Source: Oleiphilus sp. (GTDB lineage Bacteria; Pseudomonadota; Gammaproteobacteria; Pseudomonadales; Oleiphilaceae). From it: DNA of 64,000 bases. A program made the translations under genes and the position numbers. Location: contig PZPK01000025.1 in NCBI GenBank assembly GCA_006212045.1, forward strand, positions 1 to 64,000, written 5' to 3'. Below, one piece after another: positions 9,668 to 17,333 of the stretch. The notes beneath the pieces were generated by a model. The model was not told where the DNA came from. It saw only the letters and a program-made list of their open reading frames with translations, and searched no databases. The stretch's first letter is position 1, and the number at the start of each line of letters is the position of its first letter.

Positions 9668-9763
9668 GTCCGAACTCACCTCCAAACCGATCAGCGGGGG
9701 AATACAGAAATAACAGACACCTATCTTTCAAGAAGGATCTTCGCAAAAGCATGGTTGGGGGAT

Positions 9764-9783
9764 AACTGTCAAAATTAACAGCT
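9764..9783. promoter_or_regulatory. Lux box upstream of the ArgG-like gene
   Basis: AACTGTCAAAATTAACAGCT has the CTG-N10-CAG spacing of LuxR-type operators. It matches the box before luxI at 17 of 20 positions. It lies 70 bases beyond the luxR stop codon and 364 bases before the ArgG-like start. Leftward use is inferred from gene orientation. The half-sites are symmetric, so rightward transcription antisense to luxR is also possible. Confidence 0.7.
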
Positions 9784-9853
9784 AGAAGAAGTCGAGGGAT
9801 GCCCTCAGTATTTTACGCGATCAAGGCCTTTGATTACTTAATACCGGGATAAG

Positions 9854-10576
9854 CTATATCAGGCCAAGCGAAACTGCTCTTGCAGTCGCTGCGATCTTGT
9901 TGTTCACCTGAAATTTACTCAGGACATTATTGAGATGAAAGTTAACTGTGCGCTCGGCAATACCGAGGATGACGGAAATTTCATAGGCGGTTTTACCATC
10001 GGCAGTCCATCGCATGATTTCGGTTTCACGCTGCGTGAGCTCAATTTTCGTGGCTGGCGCCAGATCCGGTAACAGATATTTTTGTAGGCCCATTTGGGCA
10101 AGCTGGTTAAACCAGACCAGCAAAGGTGTTTTTTCACGCAACTCTACAGGCGATAGCGCTTCTCCGGATCGTGCCAGGGTCAGCATGCCCGAGACACCAA
10201 AACTTGTAAACGAGGATTGAGCCCAACCATGACTGAGACCATAGGAATTAGCATCTTCCCAGAAATCACGCGCGTCCTCGAAAATCGATTCTTCCCAGAT
10301 CAGCGGCGCAATGGACTGCATACCATGTCTGACAGTGGGGTCGACACTTAAGTAATCGTTGGAGGTGTAGGATGTCTGCCACTCCAGAGGATAGTTATTA
10401 ACCAATTCGAACCTGGGAGCACTATAGGGAAATGTAACCCGGAGACCATAGGCAAAGTAATCAAAGCCAAGCAAACGGGCACTTTTGTCCAGCGCTTCGA
10501 TTAACTCTTCTTTAGTCTCAACGGAGGTCAATGCAAATAATTGATCATCCAGTTGTGGTTTTAGCTGTTTATTCAT
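9854..10576 (-). CDS. luxR: LuxR-family acyl-homoserine-lactone receptor
   Basis: The 240-residue protein has both expected domains. The N-terminal autoinducer-binding domain keeps W66, Y70, D79-P80 and W94, which match the TraR/LuxR ligand-pocket residues W57, Y61, D70-P71 and W85 with constant offset. The C-terminal GerE-type helix-turn-helix spans about 179-240 (LTQRETEIM through the recognition helix). It is therefore a complete AHL receptor rather than a solo HTH protein. It is divergent from the RsaM-like gene, whose start is 75 bases away, and luxI lies beyond. The start at 10576 fits the family N-terminus. A longer GTG/ATG frame to 10687 would overlap the neighbouring gene. Confidence 0.93.
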   Translation of the reverse strand: MNKQLKPQLDDQLFALTSVETKEELIEALDKSARLLGFDYFAYGLRVTFPYSAPRFELVNNYPLEWQTSYTSNDYLSVDPTVRHGMQSIAPLIWEESIFEDARDFWEDANSYGLSHGWAQSSFTSFGVSGMLTLARSGEALSPVELREKTPLLVWFNQLAQMGLQKYLLPDLAPATKIELTQRETEIMRWTADGKTAYEISVILGIAERTVNFHLNNVLSKFQVNNKIAATARAVSLGLI

Positions 10577-10651
10577 CCTGAAACCTAATTGATATGTACC
10601 CTTCCCGACACGTTGCCGGTCGGATGGGACACACAAACTAACGAGGACCAA

Positions 10652-11071
10652 ATGGCCACACCTTGTAACGACATTATAAACGAGCAATTCCGAGTCTCAC
10701 ATGACGGATATATCAGAATTCCGGCAGAGAAACTTGGCTCCATTCAACTTTTACATCTGGATTCTGGTATTTATTCACCAGAAGATCAATATCCACTTCT
10801 GGACAGGACACGCTGCAAAATCAACGGGTATACTGAATGGATCAGCCTTTCCAGCCCTTACGTATCTGTTGGTTGGGACTGGGATTTGATCATACATGGT
10901 ACGGAACCTGACTTGATCAAAACCGGTGATGTGTACACAAATCTGTTGATGCAAAGCGAATCAAACACCGACCTTTCAGAAAGGGAAAACCGCCGGCTCA
11001 TTGCAGATTCGTTATCAAGCCTCGATTGGAAGTCAAAAGTTAAGAGTTTTATCACACTGAAATACGCTTGA
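10652..11071 (+). CDS. RsaM/AbaM-like quorum-sensing modulator (DUF4902-type)
   Basis: This small 139-residue protein is encoded between divergent luxR and co-directional luxI. Proteins of this size in this position in Acinetobacter (AbaM), Burkholderia and Pseudomonas fuscovaginae (RsaM) repress or tune AHL production. Visible marks are the GYTEW motif (59-63) and the GWDWD motif with W75 and W77. I recall both as features of the RsaM family, but I did not check by search. The ATG at 10652 has GAGGA five bases upstream; the longer frame to 10589 has no such site. The stop codon ends two bases before the luxI lux box. Confidence 0.75.
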   Translation: MATPCNDIINEQFRVSHDGYIRIPAEKLGSIQLLHLDSGIYSPEDQYPLLDRTRCKINGYTEWISLSSPYVSVGWDWDLIIHGTEPDLIKTGDVYTNLLMQSESNTDLSERENRRLIADSLSSLDWKSKVKSFITLKYA

Positions 11072-11073
11072 TA

Positions 11074-11093
11074 AACTGTCAAAGTTGCCAGCT
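11074..11093 (+). promoter_or_regulatory. Lux box of luxI
   Basis: AACTGTCAAAGTTGCCAGCT (CTG-N10-CAG) starts two bases after the RsaM-like stop codon. A TAAATA -10 element at 11117-11122 would place the box near -45, close to the -42.5 typical of LuxR activation. This supports a positive feedback loop on luxI. Confidence 0.8.
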
Positions 11094-11151
11094 ACTAAAA
11101 CAAGAATAAATCGGGGTAAATACCATCGACATTCTTGATTGAGTGAGCGCG

Positions 11152-11724
11152 ATGAAATTTATTACCGGTGACTACACTTCCCTGAACCCAGATATGCGGC
11201 AAGCATTATTTTCATATCGACACAAAGTGTTTATCGAGCAATTAGGATGGGAGCTGGATACGCCTGAAGGCTTGGAGAGAGACCAGTTCGATCATGATGA
11301 CACGCTTTACGTCATAGCCAAGGATGATCAGCAGCACATAGTCGGGTGCGCGCGCCTGCTACCTACGACTGATCCCTATTTGCTGGAAGAGGTCTTCCCG
11401 GAACTTCTAAACGGACAAACACCACCCAAGGATCCAAGTGTCTGGGAGCTATCCCGCTTCAGCGCCTTCGATCTTAACGCCAATGACCTGCCCCGGCCGG
11501 GTCAATTCTCAAGCGAGGTCACCGTTGATCTGCTGAAGAACGCCCTGAAGTACGCCAAAGACTGTGGCGCAACACAGGTCATCAGCGTTTCCCCCATAGG
11601 GGTCGAACGGTTGCTACGGCGTGCCGGTTTCAGGGCTCACAGAGCAGGCCCCCCAAAAATAATTGACGGCTACCCGCTGATCGCTTGCATTATCCCCTTG
11701 AGTGAAAACCACTTGCAATTGTAG
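11152..11724 (+). CDS. luxI: Acyl-homoserine-lactone synthase, AbaI-like
   Basis: LuxI enzymes join an acyl chain from acyl-ACP to S-adenosylmethionine to make the AHL signal. All invariant residues are present in the 190-residue protein: R23, F27, W33, D45, D48, R68, E99 and R102. Blocks such as QLGWEL, GCARLLPTT, PYLLEEVFP and GVERLLRRAGFRAHRAGPP closely resemble Acinetobacter AbaI. A medium-to-long acyl (for example 3-hydroxy-C12) product is therefore likely but inferred. The ATG at 11152 gives the family N-terminus MKFITGDY. An in-frame GTG at 11143 is an alternative with a poorer ribosome site. Confidence 0.95.
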   Translation: MKFITGDYTSLNPDMRQALFSYRHKVFIEQLGWELDTPEGLERDQFDHDDTLYVIAKDDQQHIVGCARLLPTTDPYLLEEVFPELLNGQTPPKDPSVWELSRFSAFDLNANDLPRPGQFSSEVTVDLLKNALKYAKDCGATQVISVSPIGVERLLRRAGFRAHRAGPPKIIDGYPLIACIIPLSENHLQL

Positions 11725-11731
11725 CGAATAT

Positions 11732-11750
11732 CGCGGCCAGGCCGCGGTTT
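11732..11750 (+). terminator. Probable terminator after luxI
   Basis: CGCGGC and GCCGCG pair around CAG, followed by GTTT. The stem is strong but the T tract is short. Confidence 0.5.
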
Positions 11751-11991
11751 GAACGCCAGCTCTTTCCAGCTATCTCGGGGCTTTCACCTCCTTTTCGTTC
11801 GGTTACTCCGATAACTATTTTCGGTTTTAATTTATTTTTTCGAAAACGAAAAACTGATATTCTTGCCCTCTTTTGACACTAGGCTCGCGTTCGCTTGTAG
11901 GCGGCCAACCGAAGTCACGATATAAAACACCAAAAATACCCTGAATTCGTTTACCCGGATTGAAAAGGGTAAATAAACCAAGAGAGACACG

Positions 11992-13653
11992 ATGTACCAA
12001 TACGACGATTACGATCGAAAAATCGTTAAAGAGAGAGTCGCCCAGTTCCGAGGCCAGACAGAACGATATTTTGAAGGTAGCCTTGCCGCCGATGAATTTT
12101 TGCCATTGCGCTTACAGAACGGTCTTTACGTTCAACGTCACGCTCCAATGCTGAGGGTAGCCGTACCCTACGGTATGCTGTCTTCCAATCAACTGCGCAG
12201 GATGGCACGTATTTCACGTGACTATGACAAAGGCTACGTCCATTTTACTACGCGCCAGAACGTGCAGTTTAACTGGCCTGAAATTAAGGATGTACCGGCG
12301 ATTCTCGAAGAGCTGTCCGAAGTTGAGATGCACGCCATTCAGACCAGTGGTAATTGCATTCGAAACACCACCACCGACCAGTTCGCAGGTGTCATTGCGA
12401 ATGAAATCACGGACCCGCGCCCGTATTGCGAAATTATCAGACAATGGTCAACTTTCCACCCTGAATTTGCCTTCCTGCCCCGAAAGTTCAAGATTGCTGT
12501 GAATGCGGCCCCGGATGCAGATCGGGCAGCCATTCTTGTGCATGATATTGGCCTGCAGATCATTAAAAATGATGCAGGCGAAATTGGCTTCAAGGTGTTT
12601 GTTGGCGGAGGCCTGGGCAGAACTCCGGTAATTGGTTCCGAGATCCGATCCTTTTTGCCCGAGCAGGATTTGCTCAACTATCTGGATGCCATTTTACGCG
12701 TCTACAACCGCTATGGTCGCCGGGATAACAAGTACAAGGCACGTATCAAGATTCTGGTGAAGGCGATGACGCCTGAAAAATTCGCCGAAGCCGTGGAAGC
12801 CGAATGGCAACATTTCAAAGAATCGGAGGCTCGCATCACCAGCGATGAAATTGCCCGGGTCAAAACATTCTTTACAGAACCGGAATACAAGGCACTGGAA
12901 GACCTGCCCGCCGACTTCAGTTTAAAGATGGCAGAAAACCCCGAATTCGCCAACTGGGTGCAACGAAATACAGATACGCATAAGCGATCAGGCTATGCCA
13001 TCGTTACGCTGACACTCAAGAAAACCGGCACGCCCCCCGGTGATGCCAGCGACAAACAGCTGGAAGTCATCGCCGGTCTCGCCGACAGGTACAGTTTTGG
13101 AGAAGTACGCGTGGCGCACGACCAGAACATCGTTCTTGCTGACGTTGAGAAATCCAGGTTGTTTGCACTTTGGCAGGAAGCAAAAATGGCCGGGTTTGCA
13201 ACGCCTAACCTCGGCATGCTGACCGATATTATCTGCTGCCCGGGCGGCGACTTTTGCGGTCTGGCCAACGCCAAGTCAATCCCCGTAGCAGAGCAGATTC
13301 AGGTCAAATTTGATGACCTGGACTACCTGTACGATCTGGGTGAACTGGAGCTCAATATTTCCGGCTGCATGAATGCCTGTGGACACCACCACGTCGGCAA
13401 TATCGGAATTCTGGGTGTCGACAAACGCGGTGATGAATTTTACCAGGTATCACTGGGTGGCGATTCGGGTAAAAACGCCGCGCTCGGAAAAATCCTGGGG
13501 CCATCCTTCGCAAGAGCAGATATGCCCGAAGTCATCGAGAAAATCATCAATGTCTATGTAGACCAACGACAGGAAGACGAACTGTTTATCGACACCTACA
13601 ATCGCATTGGAATGGAGCCATTTAAGGAGCGCGTTTATGCCAAAGCTAATTAA
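11992..13653 (+). CDS. cysI: Sulfite reductase hemoprotein (nitrite/sulfite reductase family)
   Basis: This enzyme reduces sulfite to sulfide for cysteine synthesis using siroheme coupled to a 4Fe-4S cluster. The 553-residue protein has the two ferredoxin-like repeats and substrate motifs (TTRQNVQFNW, TSGNCIRN). The cluster/siroheme ligands fall in two pairs, C416/C422 and C459/C463 (SGCMNACGHH). The length matches the Pseudomonas-type CysI that works without a dedicated CysJ, and no cysJ is in the window. It forms an overlapping pair with the DUF934 gene. The 267 bases upstream hold the luxI terminator and an A/T-rich hairpin (11836-11853). Confidence 0.94.
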   Translation: MYQYDDYDRKIVKERVAQFRGQTERYFEGSLAADEFLPLRLQNGLYVQRHAPMLRVAVPYGMLSSNQLRRMARISRDYDKGYVHFTTRQNVQFNWPEIKDVPAILEELSEVEMHAIQTSGNCIRNTTTDQFAGVIANEITDPRPYCEIIRQWSTFHPEFAFLPRKFKIAVNAAPDADRAAILVHDIGLQIIKNDAGEIGFKVFVGGGLGRTPVIGSEIRSFLPEQDLLNYLDAILRVYNRYGRRDNKYKARIKILVKAMTPEKFAEAVEAEWQHFKESEARITSDEIARVKTFFTEPEYKALEDLPADFSLKMAENPEFANWVQRNTDTHKRSGYAIVTLTLKKTGTPPGDASDKQLEVIAGLADRYSFGEVRVAHDQNIVLADVEKSRLFALWQEAKMAGFATPNLGMLTDIICCPGGDFCGLANAKSIPVAEQIQVKFDDLDYLYDLGELELNISGCMNACGHHHVGNIGILGVDKRGDEFYQVSLGGDSGKNAALGKILGPSFARADMPEVIEKIINVYVDQRQEDELFIDTYNRIGMEPFKERVYAKAN

Positions 13654-14125
13654 GAACAACGCAGTGCAGGAAAACAAATGGCAAACGCTTCCAAAAGATG
13701 CGGAACTAGATGCCGTTCAGGAACACAGTCTGGTGCCTTTGCAGCTCTTTCTCAATAATTCTGAGATGCTACTGTCACATTCAGGAATCGGTGTTTGGCT
13801 GGACAGTGACGAAGAACCCGAGTCGATCGTTCCTTATCTGGATAGGATACAGCTGATCGCGATCAACTTCCCGAAATTTGTTGACGGCCGCGGATATTCT
13901 TACGCACGGATTCTAAGAGACCGCTATGGTTTCAAGGGTGAGATCAGAGCGATCGGGGATGTTCTGCACGACCAGCTGTATTTCATGAAGCGTTGCGGGT
14001 TTGATGCTTACGCCATTCGCGATGACAAAGATGCAGAAGCCGCCTTGAGTGGTTTAAACGACTTCAGTGAAAACTACCAATGCGCGGCAGATGAGCCCCG
14101 CCCGCTATTCAGACGCAGGGCCTAG
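13637..14125 (+). CDS. DUF934 protein, partner of sulfite reductase
   Basis: The 162-residue protein belongs to DUF934, found almost always directly after cysI in Pseudomonas and relatives and presumed to help sulfite reduction. Visible features are the conserved FPKFVDGRGYSYARILRDRY block and GDVLHDQLYFMKRCGFDA. The start codon lies inside the end of cysI (17-base overlap) with AAGGAG eight bases upstream, so the two are translationally coupled. The biochemical role is not known. Confidence 0.9.
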   Translation: MPKLIKNNAVQENKWQTLPKDAELDAVQEHSLVPLQLFLNNSEMLLSHSGIGVWLDSDEEPESIVPYLDRIQLIAINFPKFVDGRGYSYARILRDRYGFKGEIRAIGDVLHDQLYFMKRCGFDAYAIRDDKDAEAALSGLNDFSENYQCAADEPRPLFRRRA

Positions 14126-14131
14126 TCTGCA

Positions 14132-14180
14132 GGCGAGTTATAAAGGGCGCCCTTCTTTGCAGCAACCTTTACAACTCGCC
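14132..14180. terminator. Long hairpin between convergent operons
   Basis: GGCGAGTT-A-TAAAGG (14132-14146) pairs with CCTTTA-C-AACTCGCC (14166-14180): 14 base pairs with one mismatch. The loop region holds the palindrome AAGGGCGCCCTT (14143-14154). It follows the DUF934 stop and overlaps the end of the opposing sulfotransferase gene, so it may terminate both. Confidence 0.6.
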
Positions 14181-15722
14181 CCCATCGCCCGACGCAAGCG
14201 TTTCCGTCAGAACCCTCAATTCCTCCTCAAAAGGCTTTGAGGCTTTCAATGAATCTGTATAGATAGGCTGTCTCACCTGGGCCACGCTTGCCGTTCTGAC
14301 TGCGCGTTTATTCTTGTAGAAAGCCAGACACTGAGGCTCCTCCTCCAACTTGCAAAAGGCCAGTAGGGACCGAATTTCTTCATCCGGATTTTTCACCATG
14401 CGCTCATAGTTCGCTTCATAAATGCTTTCAGGAAATAGCGCTTCCCAATAAGCCATCATACTGCGATAGGCATTATAATATTGCCCGAGTTCTTTCAGGT
14501 CATTAGTGTAGGCATGGCTGCCGCTGAAATTCTGCTTATAGATTGAGTAACAGGTTTCCAGAGGGTCCCGTGTGCAATGAATTATCCTGGCATGGGGCAT
14601 GGCGGTGGCGATCAAACCAAGCAACATAAAATTGTAGGGCATCTTGTCAGTAAAATATTGAGCCGACTGACGGGACCTGACCTTGCCGAGGTAGCCTGTC
14701 GCGATCGCTTGACATGCTTGCACCTGTTTATCAAGAGAGGCTGAGCCACTCAACAGTGCAGATGACCCGGATTCAAACGCTTTACGAAGATCTTCGATTT
14801 CGCCTTCCGCTTCCACCAGACTATGACTCGAGAGAATCTGCTCTATCAGTGTTGTCCCGGAGCGCGGCATACCAACAATAAATATTGGCGCTTCTTCCAG
14901 GCCTTTTCCTTCAAAAGCGTGCTTGAGTGGTTCAGAGAAGAGTCCCATCAGTTGTTTAAAAGTAACCAGTGTTTGATCGTGACTATACTGGTAGCTTTTT
15001 CGATTGATCAGATTGCCTTGCTGTAAATACCGGAAAGCCTTTTCAGGGGCCTTTTTTTCGAAGTACATGAACAGGATATAGGCAAGATTCATCTTTGCCG
15101 CATTCGACTGCAATGGACTTTGGTATTTTTGCTCCAACTGGGGCATCAACTGTTCCAGAAGAGGCTCCGGCTTACCCTTTCCATACAGAATCAGGTTTCG
15201 GACCACGCCTAACTGGCCGGGATTTAACTGTAATGCCTTCTTAAAACTCTTGTACCCTTTATCGGTCTGTCCCAGTCGCGACTCGACCAAACCTTTCAGG
15301 TTATATGCATTGGCACTTTGGGGGTTACCCTTGATTGCAGCCTTCACATAGTCGAGCGCTTCCTCTTCCCGATGTTGCCCCACCAATACGCCGGCCAATT
15401 GCTCGTTAGCAACCTGGTGACTGGCATCCAGAGCGAGCATAAGACGTAACCAGCGTTCTGCGCGCTCATAGTCAGCAGCCTGTACGGCGACTCCGGAAGC
15501 CTGCTGTAAAAGACGCAATTCAGCGGGAAGAGACTTGATTGCCACGTCATAACAGACCAGAGCCTGCGCCAACTGCCCTTGTTGCGCCTTCGCCATCGCC
15601 ATACGTGCGTTGACGATCGGATGTTCCGGTTGCGCGCTTAATAGCTGTTGATAGATTGGAATCGCTTGCGCCACGTGCCCTTGGTCATGAAGCGCAACGG
15701 CTTTATCGAAAATAGCTTGCAT
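14169..15722 (-). CDS. TPR-repeat sulfotransferase
   Basis: The N-terminal half is made of tetratricopeptide repeats. The C-terminal half is a PAPS-dependent sulfotransferase domain. The 5'-phosphosulfate loop (FIVGMPRSGTTLIEQIL) and the 3'-phosphate region (RIIHCTRDPLETCYS) are both intact, so it is probably active on an unknown carbohydrate, lipid or protein acceptor. No signal peptide is visible, so it is predicted cytoplasmic. I chose the start at 15722, which has GAGGG a few bases upstream. An in-frame ATG at 15758 adds 12 residues without a ribosome site. There is no obvious acceptor-modifying gene beside it. Confidence 0.88.
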   Translation of the reverse strand: MQAIFDKAVALHDQGHVAQAIPIYQQLLSAQPEHPIVNARMAMAKAQQGQLAQALVCYDVAIKSLPAELRLLQQASGVAVQAADYERAERWLRLMLALDASHQVANEQLAGVLVGQHREEEALDYVKAAIKGNPQSANAYNLKGLVESRLGQTDKGYKSFKKALQLNPGQLGVVRNLILYGKGKPEPLLEQLMPQLEQKYQSPLQSNAAKMNLAYILFMYFEKKAPEKAFRYLQQGNLINRKSYQYSHDQTLVTFKQLMGLFSEPLKHAFEGKGLEEAPIFIVGMPRSGTTLIEQILSSHSLVEAEGEIEDLRKAFESGSSALLSGSASLDKQVQACQAIATGYLGKVRSRQSAQYFTDKMPYNFMLLGLIATAMPHARIIHCTRDPLETCYSIYKQNFSGSHAYTNDLKELGQYYNAYRSMMAYWEALFPESIYEANYERMVKNPDEEIRSLLAFCKLEEEPQCLAFYKNKRAVRTASVAQVRQPIYTDSLKASKPFEEELRVLTETLASGDGGEL

Positions 15723-15905
15723 TAAACCCTCATTAGGCCTGTTATTCTGATGGGCCATGATAAAGACAAAAACGACGGCGTTCTATGCGGCAGAGCATAA
15801 GACCGGCAAAGCTTTGCGAGATTTACCGCAGCGATAGATCCAGACAATGTGTCGTCAGCAAGTCGCGACACGGGGAAAGGCCCTGCACAGAACGCTTTCA
15901 GGTGA

Positions 15906-17084
15906 TTAGAACGAAGCCGCTCGATCGAACGCGAACAGGCATTGCCTGACGGCATCGCTTGCCTGCTTTAGCCCGGAATCGCAGACCTCAAATTGCTTCG
16001 CCCCTTTCAGATAGTCCAGATAATACTTGAATTTATACAGGCACTCCGGCAAAGCACCAAACATCTCATCGAGTTCTGAGCGTTCCTGCTCCGAAAGATC
16101 GTCCTCGGGCCGAAATGCGCTTTCCTGCGAAAGCCCTGATTCGTTCATCAGAAACACCAGCCTTGCAATATTCGACCGGATTCCCCGCACCACAATATCA
16201 AAATCATAGGGTATGAGTTCTGAACTAAACGCGAGTAAACTGTCCACACACTGCTTGAGAATGGCGGAGCGCTCCTTATTCCTCAGAGCATGCGAGGAGG
16301 ATGCTGCCAATGCGCCGGCACTACATACCCTACTCTGCTCCGCTCCGTCAGGTGGAGCGAGCAGACCTGTCAACATGCGATGCATGGATTGTTGGACCTT
16401 ACTGAAATACATCATGCCGGCCAGCTTTAGATATGGTAGCGTCAGATAAAAATCCGCATAACCGCCCAAGTGATCCAAGCGATCATTGATTTCATTCGCA
16501 ACGATCAAGATCTGGTCATCGAGCCCCAACTGCGACTCCACCACAAAATTTGGATAACCCGTGCCATCCGCCCTTGCATGATGATGCAGAACGAGATCCT
16601 TTAATTTGTCTTCGTCGGGAAACTGATGTTCGATAAAACTACTGGACAATAAAGGGTGCGCGTCTTCCAGATCATGCTGCCCGTAGATGGGAATCTTGTT
16701 ACCATTTAGGTTCGAGATGAAACGTGCGACCGAATTATCGACCACATACTTCCCGATATCCTGTAAAAGCCCACCGAAAAAAAGGAGACGCTGGTTGTTT
16801 AGACTCAAGCTAAAGTGACGTGCAGACACTAATGCTATCCAGCTACAGAACAAAGCGCGTTGGAAATCGGTCTGGGAAGCCGTATACAATCGAGTAACGG
16901 CTTTCATGACCTCCTGCCGCGTTTCCAGCTCGTAACAAAAGGTCTGAATCACCAACATGCTTCTGGCGGATGCTTCGATCCGGTCCAGAGCTTCAAACTG
17001 ACCGATAAAAATCTTATATTCAGAGTACAGGCCTTCAGCCTGGAGAAACTGCTCTGTATGCTCCAGCCCACCGCTACCACTCAT
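15906..17084 (-). CDS. Degenerate HD-GYP domain protein
   Basis: The 392-residue protein shows the HD-GYP outline of c-di-GMP phosphodiesterases. It has LLxDIGK (residues 106-112), AHP near 142-144, and HHHARADGTGYP (167-178). The defining HD pair reads QD (Q108-D109), so one metal-ligand histidine is missing and activity is doubtful. The region before about residue 75 and the C-terminal third match nothing I know. No receiver, TM segment or output domain is evident, suggesting a cytoplasmic c-di-GMP-sensing or scaffold role. It is 147 bases from the sulfotransferase, same strand. Confidence 0.75.
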   Translation of the reverse strand: MSGSGGLEHTEQFLQAEGLYSEYKIFIGQFEALDRIEASARSMLVIQTFCYELETRQEVMKAVTRLYTASQTDFQRALFCSWIALVSARHFSLSLNNQRLLFFGGLLQDIGKYVVDNSVARFISNLNGNKIPIYGQHDLEDAHPLLSSSFIEHQFPDEDKLKDLVLHHHARADGTGYPNFVVESQLGLDDQILIVANEINDRLDHLGGYADFYLTLPYLKLAGMMYFSKVQQSMHRMLTGLLAPPDGAEQSRVCSAGALAASSSHALRNKERSAILKQCVDSLLAFSSELIPYDFDIVVRGIRSNIARLVFLMNESGLSQESAFRPEDDLSEQERSELDEMFGALPECLYKFKYYLDYLKGAKQFEVCDSGLKQASDAVRQCLFAFDRAASF

Positions 17085-17183
17085 TCAATATCTGCCCCTT
17101 GAAGAACGTCAAAATACAGCGCAAGGGGATGAAAAATTGTTGCCCAACCAAAATTCGGAATCACCATCTGCCTCGCATTTTTG

Positions 17184-17213
17184 CCTCTCTATCCGAACCC
17201 TGTTCGGCAGAGG
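17184..17213. repeat. Nested inverted repeat in a 249-base gap
   Basis: CCGAAC-CCT-GTTCGG (17193-17207) is flanked by CCTCT/AGAGG, giving a two-part stem followed on the plus strand by TTTATTA. It resembles a terminator for plus-strand transcription, but no plus-strand gene precedes it. Its role is unclear. Confidence 0.35.
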
Positions 17214-17333
17214 TTTATTAAAGATAGGCGAAGGTAGGCACATCTTCAAAAACAGGGATAGAACACTTTGCTCTAGTTAACGTTTTACGCTCAAGTATTC
17301 GCTATATCTTCCCGGGCCAGCGGTGTTCGGCCC

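Larger units (their letters stand above)
9400..9853. other. Intergenic region between luxR and the ArgG-like gene
   Basis: This 454-base stretch has no confident gene. It holds the lux box at 9764-9783, an inverted repeat at 9623-9658, a GCCCC/GGGGC hairpin (9472-9491) and one doubtful 35-codon frame with a GGAGG ribosome site. If the lux box drives leftward transcription, a weak -10 (GAAGAT on the minus strand, plus 9737-9742) sits at LuxR-type spacing. The ArgG-like mRNA would then carry a leader of roughly 330 bases. Confidence 0.6.

Noticed and set aside
9648-9752. 34-codon minus-strand ATG frame beside the lux box
   Set aside because: The ATG is only 12 bases from the lux box and would lie upstream of the expected transcription start.
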